Below, one piece after another: positions 25,905 to 37,752 of a DNA stretch of 64,000 bases (position 1 is the first letter of the stretch; the number at the start of each line of letters is the position of its first letter). Origin of the DNA: Pseudoips prasinana (Eukaryota; Arthropoda; Insecta; Lepidoptera; Nolidae). The stretch lies in assembly GCA_951640165.1 (NCBI GenBank), contig OX621242.1:29384001-29448000 (forward strand), in the 5' to 3' direction. The notes under the pieces were generated by a model. It did not search any database, had not been told where the DNA came from, and saw only the letters and a list, made by a program, of their open reading frames with translations. The translations under genes were made by a program, and so were the position numbers.

Positions 25905-27564
25905 TGACCGTGATGGGGTTTGTTGGCTAAATCACACGTTTTTCCAGACGTGCCGTGAGCTAGTAGATAACTATTACTACTTATATTAGGTGTTATTTCC
26001 TCATATTAAAAACTAAAATTATACTTCGGAGATAAGGAGGGAAAGTTAGTATTTCTCTAAAACTTAAGCTCTAAAAGAAATTAATAATCTATTTTGAAAT
26101 ATGCAAGTAAAGCGTTTTAAATGTTACCTTGCTTGAAGAGATACTATGAAATGTACCTACGCCTCGTTAATAGCCTAGCCCTTTTAGCAATAATAATAAT
26201 AAATGATTGACAAAAAATTGGGTGATTCTTTTTAAATAATTTTTATATCATAGTTTTTTATAAACATATGATTTCAACTTTACTATTAGCATTTTAAAAA
26301 TATTAAACTGAAAAGAAGCCTTCAAATTAAAATTGTCTAAGCAATATTTTAAACTATTCCATGTTTCTCGCTATGCGGTCGATTAACGCTAACGCCTAGC
26401 TAGCATTGCTACTCAGTCGCACTATAAGAAATTCCTTTCAGCCATATTTCTAGAGTACCTCCAAATCGCATTAAGCAGAACTCACACGTAACATTACCAT
26501 ATACATAATTTCCCAAAAATGTCCAAACGTAAGGATTTATAATCAGCAAAGTAGAGCACATTCCTCTCGATGATAACCAGTTACCGTAGCCTATAAAAGC
26601 TAGCAACGCCTAGCGACCTGGTGCAACCCTTGAACATAGAGACTTTGTTTTGTTTGCTGAAGTCTTTCGGGAATCGAGGACCGTCTCTATATGGAACCTG
26701 CACCACTGATCCGTAGATAATGTACAAGCAAATACACAAATATTAAGCTTCCATTGCAACTGTAAAGCCGTGTCATACAAACATATGTTATCATATATTT
26801 GTCCGAAACTACGACTACAATGGTCCACTGCTATCCAGAAGCCATTTGCATTGATTACTGCAGCAAATGGGGTCTTCTACTTTACTTATAGTTTTTATGA
26901 AGTGTTTATAACAGCTCTTAGACGATCATTAGAATTCAGTAGCTACACAGTACTCACTTTCTTCGTATAAATACGAATTCATACTGCGTGAAGAAAATAC
27001 TGTATTAATTAAAACAACTTTTTCTTTCATTTACTTAACACTTTCGAGTCAAAATTATAATGTTAATAGTTATATAATAAGATTTTTTTAATCCTACTGT
27101 AAAACAAGGTGTTACTTAAGGAGCTTAACACGTCCCCTGTCCATGGCGCGTTTGTAATATTTTGCTATACTTGCTCCATGTCTTTGACGCGTATGTGCGT
27201 TTTCATAATTTTTCGTATATTAATCTTTCGAGCCTGACGACGCATCTGCGAGTATATTGTTATTTTTTTGACGTACTTAGGACGCATTAATAAGTTATAG
27301 GCACCCAATTGAATAACGTAAAATGGCTTAAAAGGATGTTTCCAAACAAGATCAGCTGATGGATTTTGTATTGGTTAAAAATATTTTTTCACATTTCACA
27401 TACCTACTGGTTTTCTTCGATTTATGATTATATAGCGCCAAATGGCGGTATTGATAAGACCGCCCACTGTACCAATTTTTTTACCGTAACTTATGGTGTA
27501 CAACAAGGAGTATTTTATTTACTTATTTATTTCTATATTTCTTTAAAGAAACCTGTGATGTCGG
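25905..27564. other. No supported gene
   Basis: Several 65-90 codon frames on both strands lack domain signatures and conserved splice context. Confidence 0.4.
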
Positions 27565-27770
27565 CGATGAATATCATCACCTCATCTCATCCTGTGGGAT
27601 GCATAGAAATCGTCCGAGTTAATACCTACCAGAGAACGGGCAGCAGCGTTTTTCTGCGAACTGCGATTGCCATCCCGTCTGCCAAGCGTGGCGATTATAG
27701 CATATCCCTCCATTCTTTGGTGAGGCTTTTGTCCAGCATAGGACGTAATTAGGCTGTTATGATGATGATG
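27565..27770 (+). repeat. LINE-tail repeat, 'gtccactattggacaaatgcc' family
   Basis: Opposite orientation to the copy at 22633. It runs from TCATCACCTCATCTCATCCT to a GATGATGATGG tail. Confidence 0.7.
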
Positions 27771-28504
27771 GTAGAAAAGAATTTCTGTGTAATAAATGTA
27801 TATACTTGAATACGTATGCGTATTCCATCTATCATAGAAAGCGACCAGGTTGTGCAACTCTGCTCTATTTCATTGTGCTTTCTATCATACACCTTGTATA
27901 AAATACAGTCTTCTCAGCAACCTTAAAAATTACTGTCAAATTATTTTAAGAGTTTCTCACGATTGAGACAAAAATACCTGTTTCAAATATAACGGTTTAC
28001 TTTGATAGGTAAGTAGGTATTCCAAGTTCAAATTATGTAATCAAAGTTTGGCTCCGAGAGTTGGCAAAATTTTGTGTATCTTTTTTACTTGAGAAATATA
28101 TTTTCAACAAAATTGTTATCAGATTTAACAGAAAGCTCTTTAGTGTACTTAAAAGTGAGCCAAAATATCCGTAACACTAAGCACAATAAAAGGATTTATG
28201 GGTTTCGCATGACCGGTACACAATTTTCAACGCTTTCATCTAGCAATTGAATTTTTCCCGTTTTCCGGTGCCTTTGCAATACCACTGGATTTGTTTTTAG
28301 TGTTCCGCATTTATAGGTTATAAATATAATGGAGCTGTATTGCTGTCAATCTGCTTTCTATCAGTTCGTATGTCACGGGTAGTATAGTTTGTAAATGGAA
28401 AGAGTAACAGACCTTTACCACAATGATTAACTGGTTTTCTATGCAATGAGTAATTTGTTCAGCTTCAATTTGGGCAGATAGTGCTCATAATAATGCTTAA
28501 ATAA

Positions 28505-28700
28505 GCCGGTACGTAAGCCATCGGCGTGATTAAGATCATCGGCTCATTGAAGCATCTGAATAGCACTAGTGAACTCGCGGTCCATCCATGGGTGAACAAC
28601 AAAGTGGTAAAATATCTGAGCGCTCCGGTTCCGGATAGCACGGTAAGCTGGCGGTCCCGGTTTTAGTAATTAGGCAAACGTTATTTAACGATAACACAGT
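28505..28700 (+). repeat. 5S rRNA-derived SINE, diverged
   Basis: Head with GGCGTGATTAAGATCATCGG and CTCGCGGTCCATCCATGGGT. Body with GTAAGCTGGCGGTCCCGGTT. Confidence 0.55.
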
Positions 28701-30456
28701 TAGTATAAACCTGCCTACAATTTCCTAATAAGTAGCTTGTTTTATAGAAAATTTTAGCCCAATCTGTAGATTCCTCCAGCGGTTTAAAACTGTCAATTTA
28801 TACGGTCCCACATTGACTTACTAAAGTTTATCTAAGTAAGAACTTATAATTTTTGATATAACATAGTAACGCAATGTCCATAAGGTGAACACAACAAACA
28901 AACAGATTTTCTTTAAGGCCGTTCTGATGTTATAATTTACGGAATCGTAACAGACTAGTTGTCATGACTCACACTTGTCTGTTTTCAAATGGTAAACTTA
29001 ATGCTATATAAATTTTTCACGAAGTTAAACCTGCAAACACAAATATTACCATTGCATTTACATTTTCACCTGGAAATTTACAAGTTGTATAAAGGCGCTT
29101 CCACTCGAGAAAATCATGTGTAAATCACAGATTACATAATATAATAGAATCTCTCGGAGACTTGTTAAATGTAAACTAAAATCTTCCTGACTTCTTACAA
29201 GGAGAGAGAATGGTAAGCAGGGTGCTCGACCCGGCGGGTCGGGGGAGGCGAAGTTGCTCGTTTTATATGCAAATTTTCTACGTCCTTATGAATATGAAAA
29301 TTTTCTATTAGAACGTGTCCCTGTCAGCGTTCCCTCGTTGTACTGCGAATGATGCCTTCTTTTTCATAGATTTTGCTTTTCAGCAGTTTGCGACGAAAAT
29401 GCAAATTGAATAAGTTGCTTCGCCACGTCACGTCGCGTCGCCACTTTGGAGTGCAACGCTTTACATAGGTTAATGACGAGCATCGCAATAAGGTCTGCGT
29501 ATAACGGAACATCAGTAAAAATAATTATATTTTCCGGTTAACCGATACTTTGAACGTTTTAAACAAATAAAGTGTATCTAGACATATAGACTAACTGGGG
29601 AAGTACCTCAATGTTAGAATACATGGAAATTAATGATCTTGTGCTTCTGTGCGTGATTAAGATTGCCAAAACCCATTGGTCAGCAGAGGATAGGTCAGCA
29701 ACTTATGAGTGATACACGATGAGCGTCCATAGGCTACACCTATACATTAGAATTGCTCACCATCAGGTGTCTTCTACCTCAGGTAATAATATGGTATAAT
29801 TTGGTCGTATAAAAAAGAAAAAACCCGGTCGCCTAACATAAGTGTCAAATCTTACAAATCTGGCATTATACATATTTATACGATCAAAATTCAATATTTT
29901 GTGGTCCCATGCATATACAACAACATGTTCCACCCAAGCTAAAGTGAATTTGAATTTGTATGGACCTTATGTGTCTCTTTTTCGGCATTGAAGTTTGTGT
30001 GACCTTAAGGCGCGGTGTGAGGCTAAATTCGAAAGCACACATCTATTAAACTTAATTATAATGATGTGTATTATTTTTAACAATAAAATTATAAAATACA
30101 GACGACAGAAAAGGATAGATCAAAATCAAAGAACAAGACTACATATTCAATAAAAAAAAAACAAATGTTCTAATGAAAAGAATTTATACATTTCGTACTT
30201 TAACAAGAACCTGGCCCACGTTTCACTCTTTAGGTAGGAAATCCTAAAAAGTCATAATTTCTAATTGCAATACCAGGAGTACACACTTTCTATGTCCAAT
30301 TAACGAGCCAATAACAACACCTTTGCTAATTGAGCTGCGTTTCTATTATCCAAAGACGTTACACAAGAACATTCAGAGACAAACTTTATAGTACTATTGT
30401 CGCCACTCGCCACGTCTGTGGATACATTTTCAACCTTGATAGCGTCTTTATTATCT
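28701..30456. other. No supported gene
   Basis: Unique AT-rich DNA between a 5S-type SINE and transposon A. AATTGCTCACCATCAGGTGT near 29750 is a trace of the 'accatcaggtg' SINE-like family. Confidence 0.4.
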
Positions 30457-30461
30457 AGGCC

Positions 30462-30786
30462 CACAGTGGAACGAATGTATGGGAGCGGTTGGACGTAGAC
30501 ATGTCCGAAAAAAAAGAGTAAAATTATGCCAAACTAATGATGCCATCTTATTCGATTACTTAATGCCTTCATAACTTGTGGTGATGAATTTCTTCATAAC
30601 TCCCATATTTCGGGAGTAATTTGAGAAAATGTGAAATTTTACTATGAAAATGAGTGTATCGAGCTCTCTCCCTCCTGATTCCGGGCTTGTTTCAAGTAGC
30701 GGTCTCTAATATCGTAATGCTAATACTAAGAGCTATATTTAATACTAAGACACATAGTGCGCCAAATGTGCACTTTCTGGGATAAA
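30462..30786 (+). repeat. Left terminal inverted repeat of element A
   Basis: This 325 bp arm pairs with 31743-32067. It starts with the heptamer CACAGTG and ends in a TGGGATAAA motif that mirrors TTTATCCCA in the other arm. Confidence 0.97.
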
Positions 30787-31111
30787 GAGTGATGTTTATT
30801 TTATAACACAATTTTTTTTATTTTTTGTTTATTTTGTTGATTAAAACCGTTTTTCTAAAGGTTTACCTTATTACAATAACATTTCTGAGCAGCCAATTAG
30901 AGAAGATATAAGCTAATTAGGATATATAATTAGGGACTTAAGGTTTACATATAAAACTGATGCACTAATGATTACTGATAAGAACATTGCTATTATTTAA
31001 TTACTAAATGGCTCTTAATACACTAATTTAGCATGCATCATTTACTAATTATCACAATAACTAATTACCTTGCAATATTTAACAAAGGATACCTGGGATA
31101 CCTGGATTTTA

Positions 31112-31147
31112 TATAAATAGGTCACTATTAGTAACTTTAAAATCAGT
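31112..31147 (+). promoter_or_regulatory. TATA box and TCAGT initiator of element A ORF
   Basis: TATAAA at 31112-31117 is followed by the arthropod initiator TCAGT at 31143-31147. The start A at 31145 is 33 bases from the TATA box. The ORF begins 41 bases further on, at 31186. Confidence 0.6.
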
Positions 31148-31185
31148 GTTGATTTACACCTCGTTGTATCCAAGCTAATCTCGCA

Positions 31186-31662
31186 ATGTATTTTCCAAAT
31201 TTTAATACAAATCTTGATATTCACGTTGCTTTATGCGCACGCGCACATAAAGATTTACGCGACTTTAACTATTTGTTCAGTGTTTTAAAAGATAACAGTT
31301 GTGTTCAGTTATGTGAAAGTGCTGAAACAAGTTTAAAAGACTGGTGTCGTCGATTTTGCTACCGCATTTATGCAAAATGGACAAAGTCTGGAAGAAGCAC
31401 AGATAAGTTTCGGAAGAAACATGAGATTTGGCTACAGGCTGCAATTCAATGGCCGGAATTACAGAATGAAAATATGGAACCTTCTACAGAAAATATAAGT
31501 GACGTCATCGAGCCCATAATTTCTCCTGCTAAATCTGATGCTTCAACTTGTACACATCCTAGTCCTCGTAAATCTTCAACTTACTTAAAAGTCATACTCT
31601 CATCAGTTCTTGTGAATATTTTTGTTAATATATATTTCTGTATATATATAATATATTTATAG
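31186..31662 (+). CDS. Element A protein, possible Transib N-terminal segment
   Basis: A 158-residue ORF, the only long ORF between the two arms. It starts at the first ATG after a good TATA/initiator pair. Residues about 45-90 hold a Trp/Phe-rich block (LKDWCRRFCY, then YAKWTKSGRSTDKF, then KHEIWLQ). I read this as the kind of W..F..KW...F....WL pattern found before the catalytic core in Transib transposases. This is inference from family memory, not an alignment. A Ser/Pro/Thr-rich linker follows, and the protein ends in about 24 hydrophobic residues (VILSSVLVNIFVNIYFCIYI), which could act as a membrane tail or be accidental read-through after internal deletion. No catalytic triad is present. 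Alternatives are a captured gene fragment or a chance ORF; the strong promoter context argues against chance. Confidence 0.5.
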   Translation: MYFPNFNTNLDIHVALCARAHKDLRDFNYLFSVLKDNSCVQLCESAETSLKDWCRRFCYRIYAKWTKSGRSTDKFRKKHEIWLQAAIQWPELQNENMEPSTENISDVIEPIISPAKSDASTCTHPSPRKSSTYLKVILSSVLVNIFVNIYFCIYIIYL

Positions 31663-31742
31663 ACCTCTTAATAAGTCTGTCTGCGGTTTAAAGTAAATAC
31701 AAATGGGGAAAAAACGTTTTTTTTTTTTAATTTTAATTTCCT

Positions 31743-32067
31743 TTTATCCCAGAAAGTGCACATTTGGCGCACTATGTGTCTTAGTATTAAATATAGCTCT
31801 TAGTAATAGCATTACGATATTAGAGACCGCTACTTGAAACAAGCCCGGAATCAGGAGGGAGAGAGCTCGATACACTCATTTTCATAGTAAAATTTCACAT
31901 TTTCTCAAATTACTCCCGAAATATGGGAGTTATGAAGAAATTCATCACCACAATTTATGAAGGCATTAAGTAATCGAATAAGATGGCATCATTAGTTTGT
32001 CATAATTTTACTCTTATTTTTCGGACATGTCTACGTCCAACCGCTCCCATACATTCGTTCCACTGTG
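31743..32067 (-). repeat. Right terminal inverted repeat of element A
   Basis: Reverse complement of 30462-30786 apart from four single-base differences, and of equal length. It ends in CACTGTG, next to the second copy of the AGGCC duplication. Confidence 0.97.
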
Positions 32068-32452
32068 AGGCCGTAAGATTGGTTTTAACATGTATCCTCT
32101 GACATGGTGCCGACTGTACATGGAATTACAGCAGTGTTTTTCAACCTTTTTCGTGACGCGACCCCTTTAGTATTAAGAAACATTATCGCGACCCCCCGTA
32201 CCCGTTTTTAACCCCCTTTTTTGCATGTATTTCCAACATATTTAGTACTTTTCTTAATTAGGGTTCGGATCAATACATAATTAAAATGCGAGTTGAGGCA
32301 ATGAGTATCAGAGACCCGACGAGCGTTACGGGGGCGACACTTGCTATGCAGTGGCGGAACGCCCGATCGTGATTCGCTTGTTTTTACGACATTTCAAATT
32401 CAGGTTTACTGTGATTGGGAATAAATAAGAGAACAAAAAAAATAATTTAGTA

Positions 32453-32790
32453 GTCTCCTTGAAATTTGATGAATCTACGAATATTGCGGATTGTGTGCAC
32501 TTTCTAGCTTTGATGTGTTTTGAATCCAATGAGACTTAATGGAACAAATACTATTTTGTACAGGGCTTGCCATGAATACCACACGTCAGTGCTTGTATCA
32601 CATATTTCCTGGGAAAAGAAATGTATTGATATTTGTAGTGATGGAGCAAAACTGCTGCAAACAGTGGTATTCTTGCTAGACTGGAAAAACAGCTGCGAAA
32701 CGCCTATTGACGCATAGCCTTCTCGATCGCCAAGCCCTTGCGGCCAAAACCTTACCACAGGAATACAGTCAAGTTCTAAATACTAATAAA
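32453..32790 (+). pseudogene. hAT transposase fragments
   Basis: Three pieces in element order match a ZBED5-like hAT transposase. The first, at 32456-32530, reads SLKFDESTNIADCVHFLALM, containing the Asp-Glu of the catalytic core. The second, at about 32585-32660, reads VSHISWEKKCIDICSDGAK, the conserved segment around the Cys-x-Asp-Gly-Ala motif. The third, at 32727-32785, reads RQALAAKTLPQEYSQVL. Frameshifts and stops separate them, and the C-terminal dimerisation domain is not visible. The gene is dead. Confidence 0.8.
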
Positions 32791-32794
32791 AAAG

Positions 32795-33355
32795 CATCAA
32801 ACTGCGAATCTGACTCGCCCATGAAGGATTCCGTAGCAAGCAACATAATATGTTTTTTTATTTATTTATATTTGAATTAATTGAATGATAGGTAAATTGC
32901 GGTTTACGGTAAAGACTTTTAAAAAAACTACTTAATAGATATCGTTGAATCATATTTTTTTGTTTTATTATTTTAGAAGCTACAGGGGGAGGGGCACAAT
33001 CTACCACTTTGGAAGTGTCTTTCGCGCCAACTATTCAGTTAAAAAATATATATTAGAAACCTCAATATCATTTTTGAAGAGTAACCATAGATATATACTC
33101 CAAAATTATTTTGTATGTAGTATGTGGTACCCTCAAAATGTATTGTTTTATTTTTCTATTTTTGTGTGAAAATCTTAATGTAGTTCGCAGAATACATCTA
33201 TTTACCAAGTTTTAACAAGTAAGTTCTTATAGTTCCGAAAAAAAGTTCCTGTAACATACGGACGGACATACAGATACACAGACAGACAGACATGAATGAA
33301 CGAATGAATAAGGGTTCCGTTTATTGCCATTTGGCTAGGGAACCCTAAAAATGGT
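32795..33355 (+). repeat. Dispersed 'cggactcgcc...agggttccgt' repeat nested in the hAT element
   Basis: Begins with a diverged GCGAATCTGACTCGCCCAT and ends with a GACAGACAGACA tract followed by GGGAACCCTAAAAAT. The same layout occurs at 55990-56238, and in reverse at 38245-38640; a head-only piece lies at 1337-1385. No coding capacity is seen. It is a familiar interspersed repeat type in Lepidoptera, class unknown to me. Confidence 0.65.
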
Positions 33356-33432
33356 AAATTCTATTAAAAAAAAAAACAAAAATATTGCCAATCTCCACAA
33401 TTTTTTTGAAACAGATGTCGACTAAGCACTTT

Positions 33433-34593
33433 TTTTTTACGTGGGGAAATCCTTTATGGATTTCCCCACGCTGGGGAAGCGACGGGGTATGTCGGACTCC
33501 CAGCCAGATGGTAGTGCTGGGTTTACCGACTAAAACCCCACGGTGTTCCTCAGCCACCTATAGTCCAGACCACGGGATTCGCTCGCGCATTCACCGCAGT
33601 CTGGACAGGCGCTGGCCCACTTTTAAGTGAGCCCCACTTCCGTTGGGGGCACCCCTGGCCCCCCTCGTCAAGAGAGGCGCGCGCGGAACACGGCGCGCCA
33701 CCGTCTCAGGCCTATTCTGGTCTTACGGAGGACTGCTCCAGGTCCACCGCCCGCAGGCCACTCCTCATGGAGGCCGGAGATTAGCGATGTGCGCCCTCCG
33801 ACGCCCGGTTCTCCTGGCGCGGCTTGGCAGGGAGGATGATGTCTCCCGTTCTCGCTCCGCCACCTCTTTTGCGATCATCACCTCCTCGCAAAAGGTGGCG
33901 ACGATATCCCAAGAACTCTCGCTTGCAACCATGACTACGGTCACCGTTGCAAGCGAGATGTCAGCCGCACCCATTGCAGCACCGAGAACACGGCGCTGTG
34001 TCTCCCATGCTGGGCATTCCACCAATGTGTGAAGCGCCGTGTCAACGGGGCTACCACAATAATGACAACCGGGCGTCTCTTCTCGGCCTATCCGATGCAG
34101 GTACTTCCCGAAGCATCCATGATCCGAGAGTACCTGCGTAAGCCGATAAGTGAGGGCGCCGTGCCTCCTCTCCAGCCATTCCTCCATGACGGGTCTTACC
34201 GCCACTATCGTGGCGTGCCCCGCATTTGGTTGCGCAAGTCGCTGTCTCCACTCCGCCACCGTGTTATGGTGGAACTCCGACCATCGCGCTTCGATTTCTC
34301 GCAACGCAGGTCGAAAGCCCCGCTCGAGCGTCTCCCCACGCCACCTGTATAGCAGCGCGAGGGTTCTCGCTTCGAGTTCCCACGGTAGCGATCCGGCTAG
34401 GAGACTCGCTGCCTCAAAGGAGATCGTGCGGTATCCCCTAATAGCTCTGACAGCCATCGCTCGCTGTGGCCGACGCGCGACGCAGCAGCGCGATATTTTT
34501 TGCCGTCAGGCTTTCCCTCCATATTGGGGCCCCGTAAAGGGCCATCGACCGCACGACCCCCATGTAGAGTCTCCGGCAGGAGGCGTCCGGTCC
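33433..34593 (-). mobile_element. 5'-truncated R1-type non-LTR retrotransposon
   Basis: A minus-strand LINE fragment with its 3' poly(A) at the left (T-run then ACGTGGGGAAAT), flanked by the duplication TAAGCACTTT (about 33423-33432 and 34594-34603). The 3' UTR resembles those at 8648 and 38661. The 5' end is truncated within the reverse-transcriptase gene, as is normal for target-primed insertion. Confidence 0.85.
33765..34593 (-). pseudogene. C-terminal end of LINE ORF2 reverse transcriptase
   Basis: The open part, 230 codons from 34457 down to 33765, matches the region after the reverse-transcriptase domain of R1-clade elements. It starts MAVRAIRGYRTISFEAASLL, continues through a helical segment, and reaches a zinc knuckle CHYCGSPVDTALHTLVECPAW (Cys-x2-Cys...His...Cys) near residue 130. 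A charged Arg-rich C-terminus follows. Upstream, between 34457 and 34593, the matching segment (RLYMGVVRSMALYGAPIW, then SLTAKNIALLRR) lies in another frame, so a frameshift breaks the gene. No catalytic YxDD motif remains. The C-terminal sequence closely resembles that at 38661-39242. Confidence 0.8.
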
Positions 34594-34846
34594 TAAGCAC
34601 TTTGACTCTATGTCAACTACTACTAACCAGAGTTTTGGAACTTCCCGCTTAACTCTTAATGTATTTGCAGCAGGCCCAATTCTCCAACTCCAAATTTATT
34701 TGCCACCCTTTGACTAACTTTCCCAACGTTTTGCAACTTTCCCAACGTTTTGCAACTTTCCCATAGAAGCGTCGCGACCCCCCTAAAGAGGCTTCGCGAC
34801 CCCCCGGGGGGTCGCGACCCACAGGTTGAAAAACACTGAATTACAG

Positions 34847-36501
34847 TAATAAGTAGTTTCAGGCAAGTGTGCAGTTTGAACCTTAAACGGATAGAATGTT
34901 TGTCATAGCAAAGATCCGATGGAACTATTCCTACGCTCTACGTTTTTTTTATATGATTTTTTTTTCAAATCTATAATAGCTAGTAGAATATCTAGAGGTA
35001 GACAGAGACAACGGATTTCCATTTGCCACGATCCACTCTCACTTCTCTCTTTTACTCTACGTACTTCTTTGACCTTTCTTGAGTACAACTCCGATTTGGT
35101 AAGAGAATTTTTACGAGGTTTTCCTCGTAAAATATGGGCACAAGTATTTCGCTTTTTTTATTGCAATGATATAAATTAATGTATTAAGTGATGAAACTAC
35201 TTGGTAAAGATTACATACATTATACGAAAGTTTTATTTGGAAAATTGTTGTATATAGGTTTTGCTTAGCATAGCTTGTATATAGGTTTTGCTTTGATATA
35301 TTGAAACATAGGTGCCATATGGTGAATTAAGAAACATGCGTATTCCTTTCTTAAAGGCCGGTAACGCACTTGCAGTCGCTCTGGTTTTGCGAATATCTAT
35401 GGGCAGCGGTGATGACTTGCCATCAAGTGACCCACTTGGTCGTTTGCCTTTCTATTATATAATAAAAAAGATAAATTAAATAATCTTTCCAGACGTGTCA
35501 TAAAGAAACAAGTCTTGTCACTCATTGACGGTAAGCACGGTACAAATCTATCACTATATTTTTTTGTACTAACTAACGGTTATATTTGTATAGGCATCCT
35601 TAAGTAAACGTGTAACTTGATAATAATTATAAATAAAACAAGCATTATCTAAAAAACAAATGAACGTAGAAATTGTGTCGTCGTATGCCGAATTATAAGG
35701 CCTGAAGCGTTTCATACGGGCACGTAACTACTCCCACAGGATTCCACTGCGACACTCACGGAATATCTTTAAGAGGCTGACATATGACTATATTGTTTAT
35801 TTTCTTACTTCGATAAAACAGTGAATGGGAAGGTAGAGCATAGCACTCTCTCACTCTATAAGGATCTCGACTGGAGAAGTATCTCTACCTTACAGGATAC
35901 CTACAATGCAGGTTACTTTACATATTATATACCTACATTTTACTTTTGTGTTATGGGCCTAGGTGTTACTAAAGCCGTCATCGTGCCACGGTGAAGAAAT
36001 ACCAAATCTTCGGTTATAGCTCTTCTTTTCTTTAAAATACAAGGTATCTCAGAACATGGGATGCCCAAAGTAGAATTAAAATATTAATATTGATTTAAAA
36101 ACGTTATTATAATCAAATTCACTTAATGATTAATTACATTTAAATGTTATTTTTATGTATATTTTTTCCTACATTGCAGTGCAAGTCATGACAGCTACTG
36201 AGAAACAATCTACATGAACTTATTATTACTATTTAATTTATTGCTTTTTCTTTTTATGAGCGTTAACATGTGATATTTTCTTATACTATTTCAATATTAA
36301 TTCGAACTTACCACCGCACAAACACATACACACACACGAGATATAGTTATTTACAAAAAAAAATAGGTTTTTTGTTTGTTTGTTTATTAGTATTTGTATA
36401 TTTATTGTTTGTATATTTATCTACTTATAATTGTGTTTGATATCACGTCTGTCTATTGTATCACATCCTTGACTGAGCACTGTCTCCCAAGATACAGGCT
36501 A
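34847..36501. other. Mostly unique AT-rich DNA
   Basis: Apart from the SINE-like repeat at 35354-35466, no repeat or coding sequence is recognised. Confidence 0.4.
35354..35466 (-). repeat. SINE-like repeat 'aaggccggtaacgcacttgc'
   Basis: AAGGCCGGTAACGCACTTGC to GACTTGCCATCAAGTGACCC then CGTTTGCCTTTCTATTATAT, a common lepidopteran interspersed repeat. Related pieces lie at 2650-2760 and 59313-59365. Confidence 0.6.
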
Positions 36502-36539
36502 AAGTACTGGTCCTAGTTTGGGAACCAGGACCAGTACTT
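36502..36539. repeat. Perfect 13 bp hairpin
   Basis: AAGTACTGGTCCT at 36502-36514 and its exact reverse complement at 36527-36539, with a 12-base loop. Confidence 0.9.
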
Positions 36540-37373
36540 ATTGTAATTCGTATGTATCATGGTAAAGAATCCGAATTTTGTTATTTATTTATTTTTTTGT
36601 GGCAAATAAACATTTTATTATTATTATTATATTCCACTCTTTTTGGACCGAATTAATAAGACAGGACAACAAACAAATTAAATTGGGTATAGTCAGCCTC
36701 TTTACGCGCGCATGCAGTATTAAACAGTACGGTACTGAGCCTATTGCATTAAAATATAACATTGTATGTAGTGGAATACTAACATTAGAAACTTATGGAA
36801 CTACGGCGTTACATCAGGGTTGTAACAGGCTACCACTTCATGTTACTTAGGGTAGCTAGTATTTTAATGAATACTAGCTATTTACAGTAGGTAGTATTTT
36901 AATGAATACCTAGTGCCTGCTTTGGAAGTGCTGTACTGTAGAACAATACTCTATTCACACGGTTCAGATGATAATCTATGAATATAAATTCGAAAAAACA
37001 TTTATTATTATGAGGAATCGTCGATTTGTTTCCTCAACCATGCCCAAAAACACAGTATGTATCTGTTCGTTAAAGGAGAAATTTAGCTTAGGATTTAATT
37101 AGACTTTCACTGATATATGTTAGTTTATTCTAAGAATTTATGTCACATACATATATGTCACTGAAATCCACGTCAGATATTTTATAATAATATACCCAGT
37201 TATCCAATTCGGCTGCTAATTAATTGATTTAAACTTGTTTTGTATCACTGGGAAGTCTGCTATATAATCTTACACATTGCCCCATAAAAGAGTACCTACC
37301 TACTTGTACTATTTTTGTGAACACGGGTAGGATGTAATACATGAATATATTTATATCTAGTATTTATGTTATA

Positions 37374-37646
37374 CTAGCGGCCCGGTACGTGCTTCGCTAC
37401 GTATAAGGCAAAGTAATAAAAAAATGGTTATTAAGTTCATTTATTCAAACAAAAAAATATTTTAAATTGATTGCTAGTAAAAACTACGATTTTACACTTT
37501 TCAAGACTTTTTTAAAATTTTCTCTACGTACAAACATTCTCTGGACTTCCACGAATAATTCAAGACCAAAATTAGCCAAATCGGTAAAGGCGTTGTTGAG
37601 TTATAACATTACAACGAAAAGTGGCATTGATTTTTATATATATAGA
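37374..37646 (-). mobile_element. Helitron-like element, complete ends
   Basis: 273 bp. The minus strand starts TCTATATATATAAAAATCAA after an A and ends in CTAG before a T. GCGAAGCACG near the 3' end can form a short hairpin. No transposase. Confidence 0.75.
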
Positions 37647-37752
37647 TGTATCGCTCCTTTTACAAAAATAATAAATTGTAGTACAAGTAATATTACATTT
37701 TTTTATTACTAGAGAAATAAATCCCTGTATTTCCCTAGTGCAGTTCGGTCGG

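Larger units (their letters stand above)
30462..32067 (+). mobile_element. Transib-like DNA transposon A with 325 bp terminal inverted repeats
   Basis: Seen: two inverted arms, 30462-30786 and 31743-32067, each 325 bp, with only four differences found by eye. Both ends read CACAGTGGAACGAATG inward, so the first seven bases equal the V(D)J recombination heptamer. The flanks carry the 5 bp duplication AGGCC at 30457-30461 and 32068-32072. The central 0.96 kb holds a TATA/initiator promoter and a 158-codon ORF. Known: a 5 bp GC-rich TSD with CAC-starting ends is typical of Transib. Arms this long are unusual for the superfamily, whose ends are normally tens of bases. The close match between the arms indicates a recent copy. 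Superfamily assignment is inferred from the ends and the TSD. The coding evidence is weaker than for element B. Confidence 0.78.
32132..34838 (+). mobile_element. Degenerate hAT element with nested insertions
   Basis: Inverted ends CAGTGTTTTTCAACC are flanked by a perfect 8 bp duplication AATTACAG (32124-32131 and 34839-34846), which is diagnostic of hAT. The right end continues inward into GTGGGTCGCGACC, an end sequence typical of ZBED/Buster-like hATs. Two later insertions, a dispersed repeat (about 32795-33355) and a LINE tail (33433-34593), make up most of its 2.7 kb. What remains is about 1 kb with transposase fragments full of frame breaks. It is immobile on its own. Confidence 0.92.

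Noticed and set aside
27366..27752. 128-codon plus-strand frame
   Set aside because: Its second half is the translated LINE-tail repeat and its first half is AT-rich non-coding DNA.
30462..32067. LTR retrotransposon or a simple palindromic amplicon
   Set aside because: The long arms are inverted, not direct, and are flanked by a 5 bp duplication, which fits a DNA transposon.
33643..34352. Several plus-strand frames over 34 kb
   Set aside because: They lie opposite the LINE reverse-transcriptase end and are shadows of its GC-rich coding strand.
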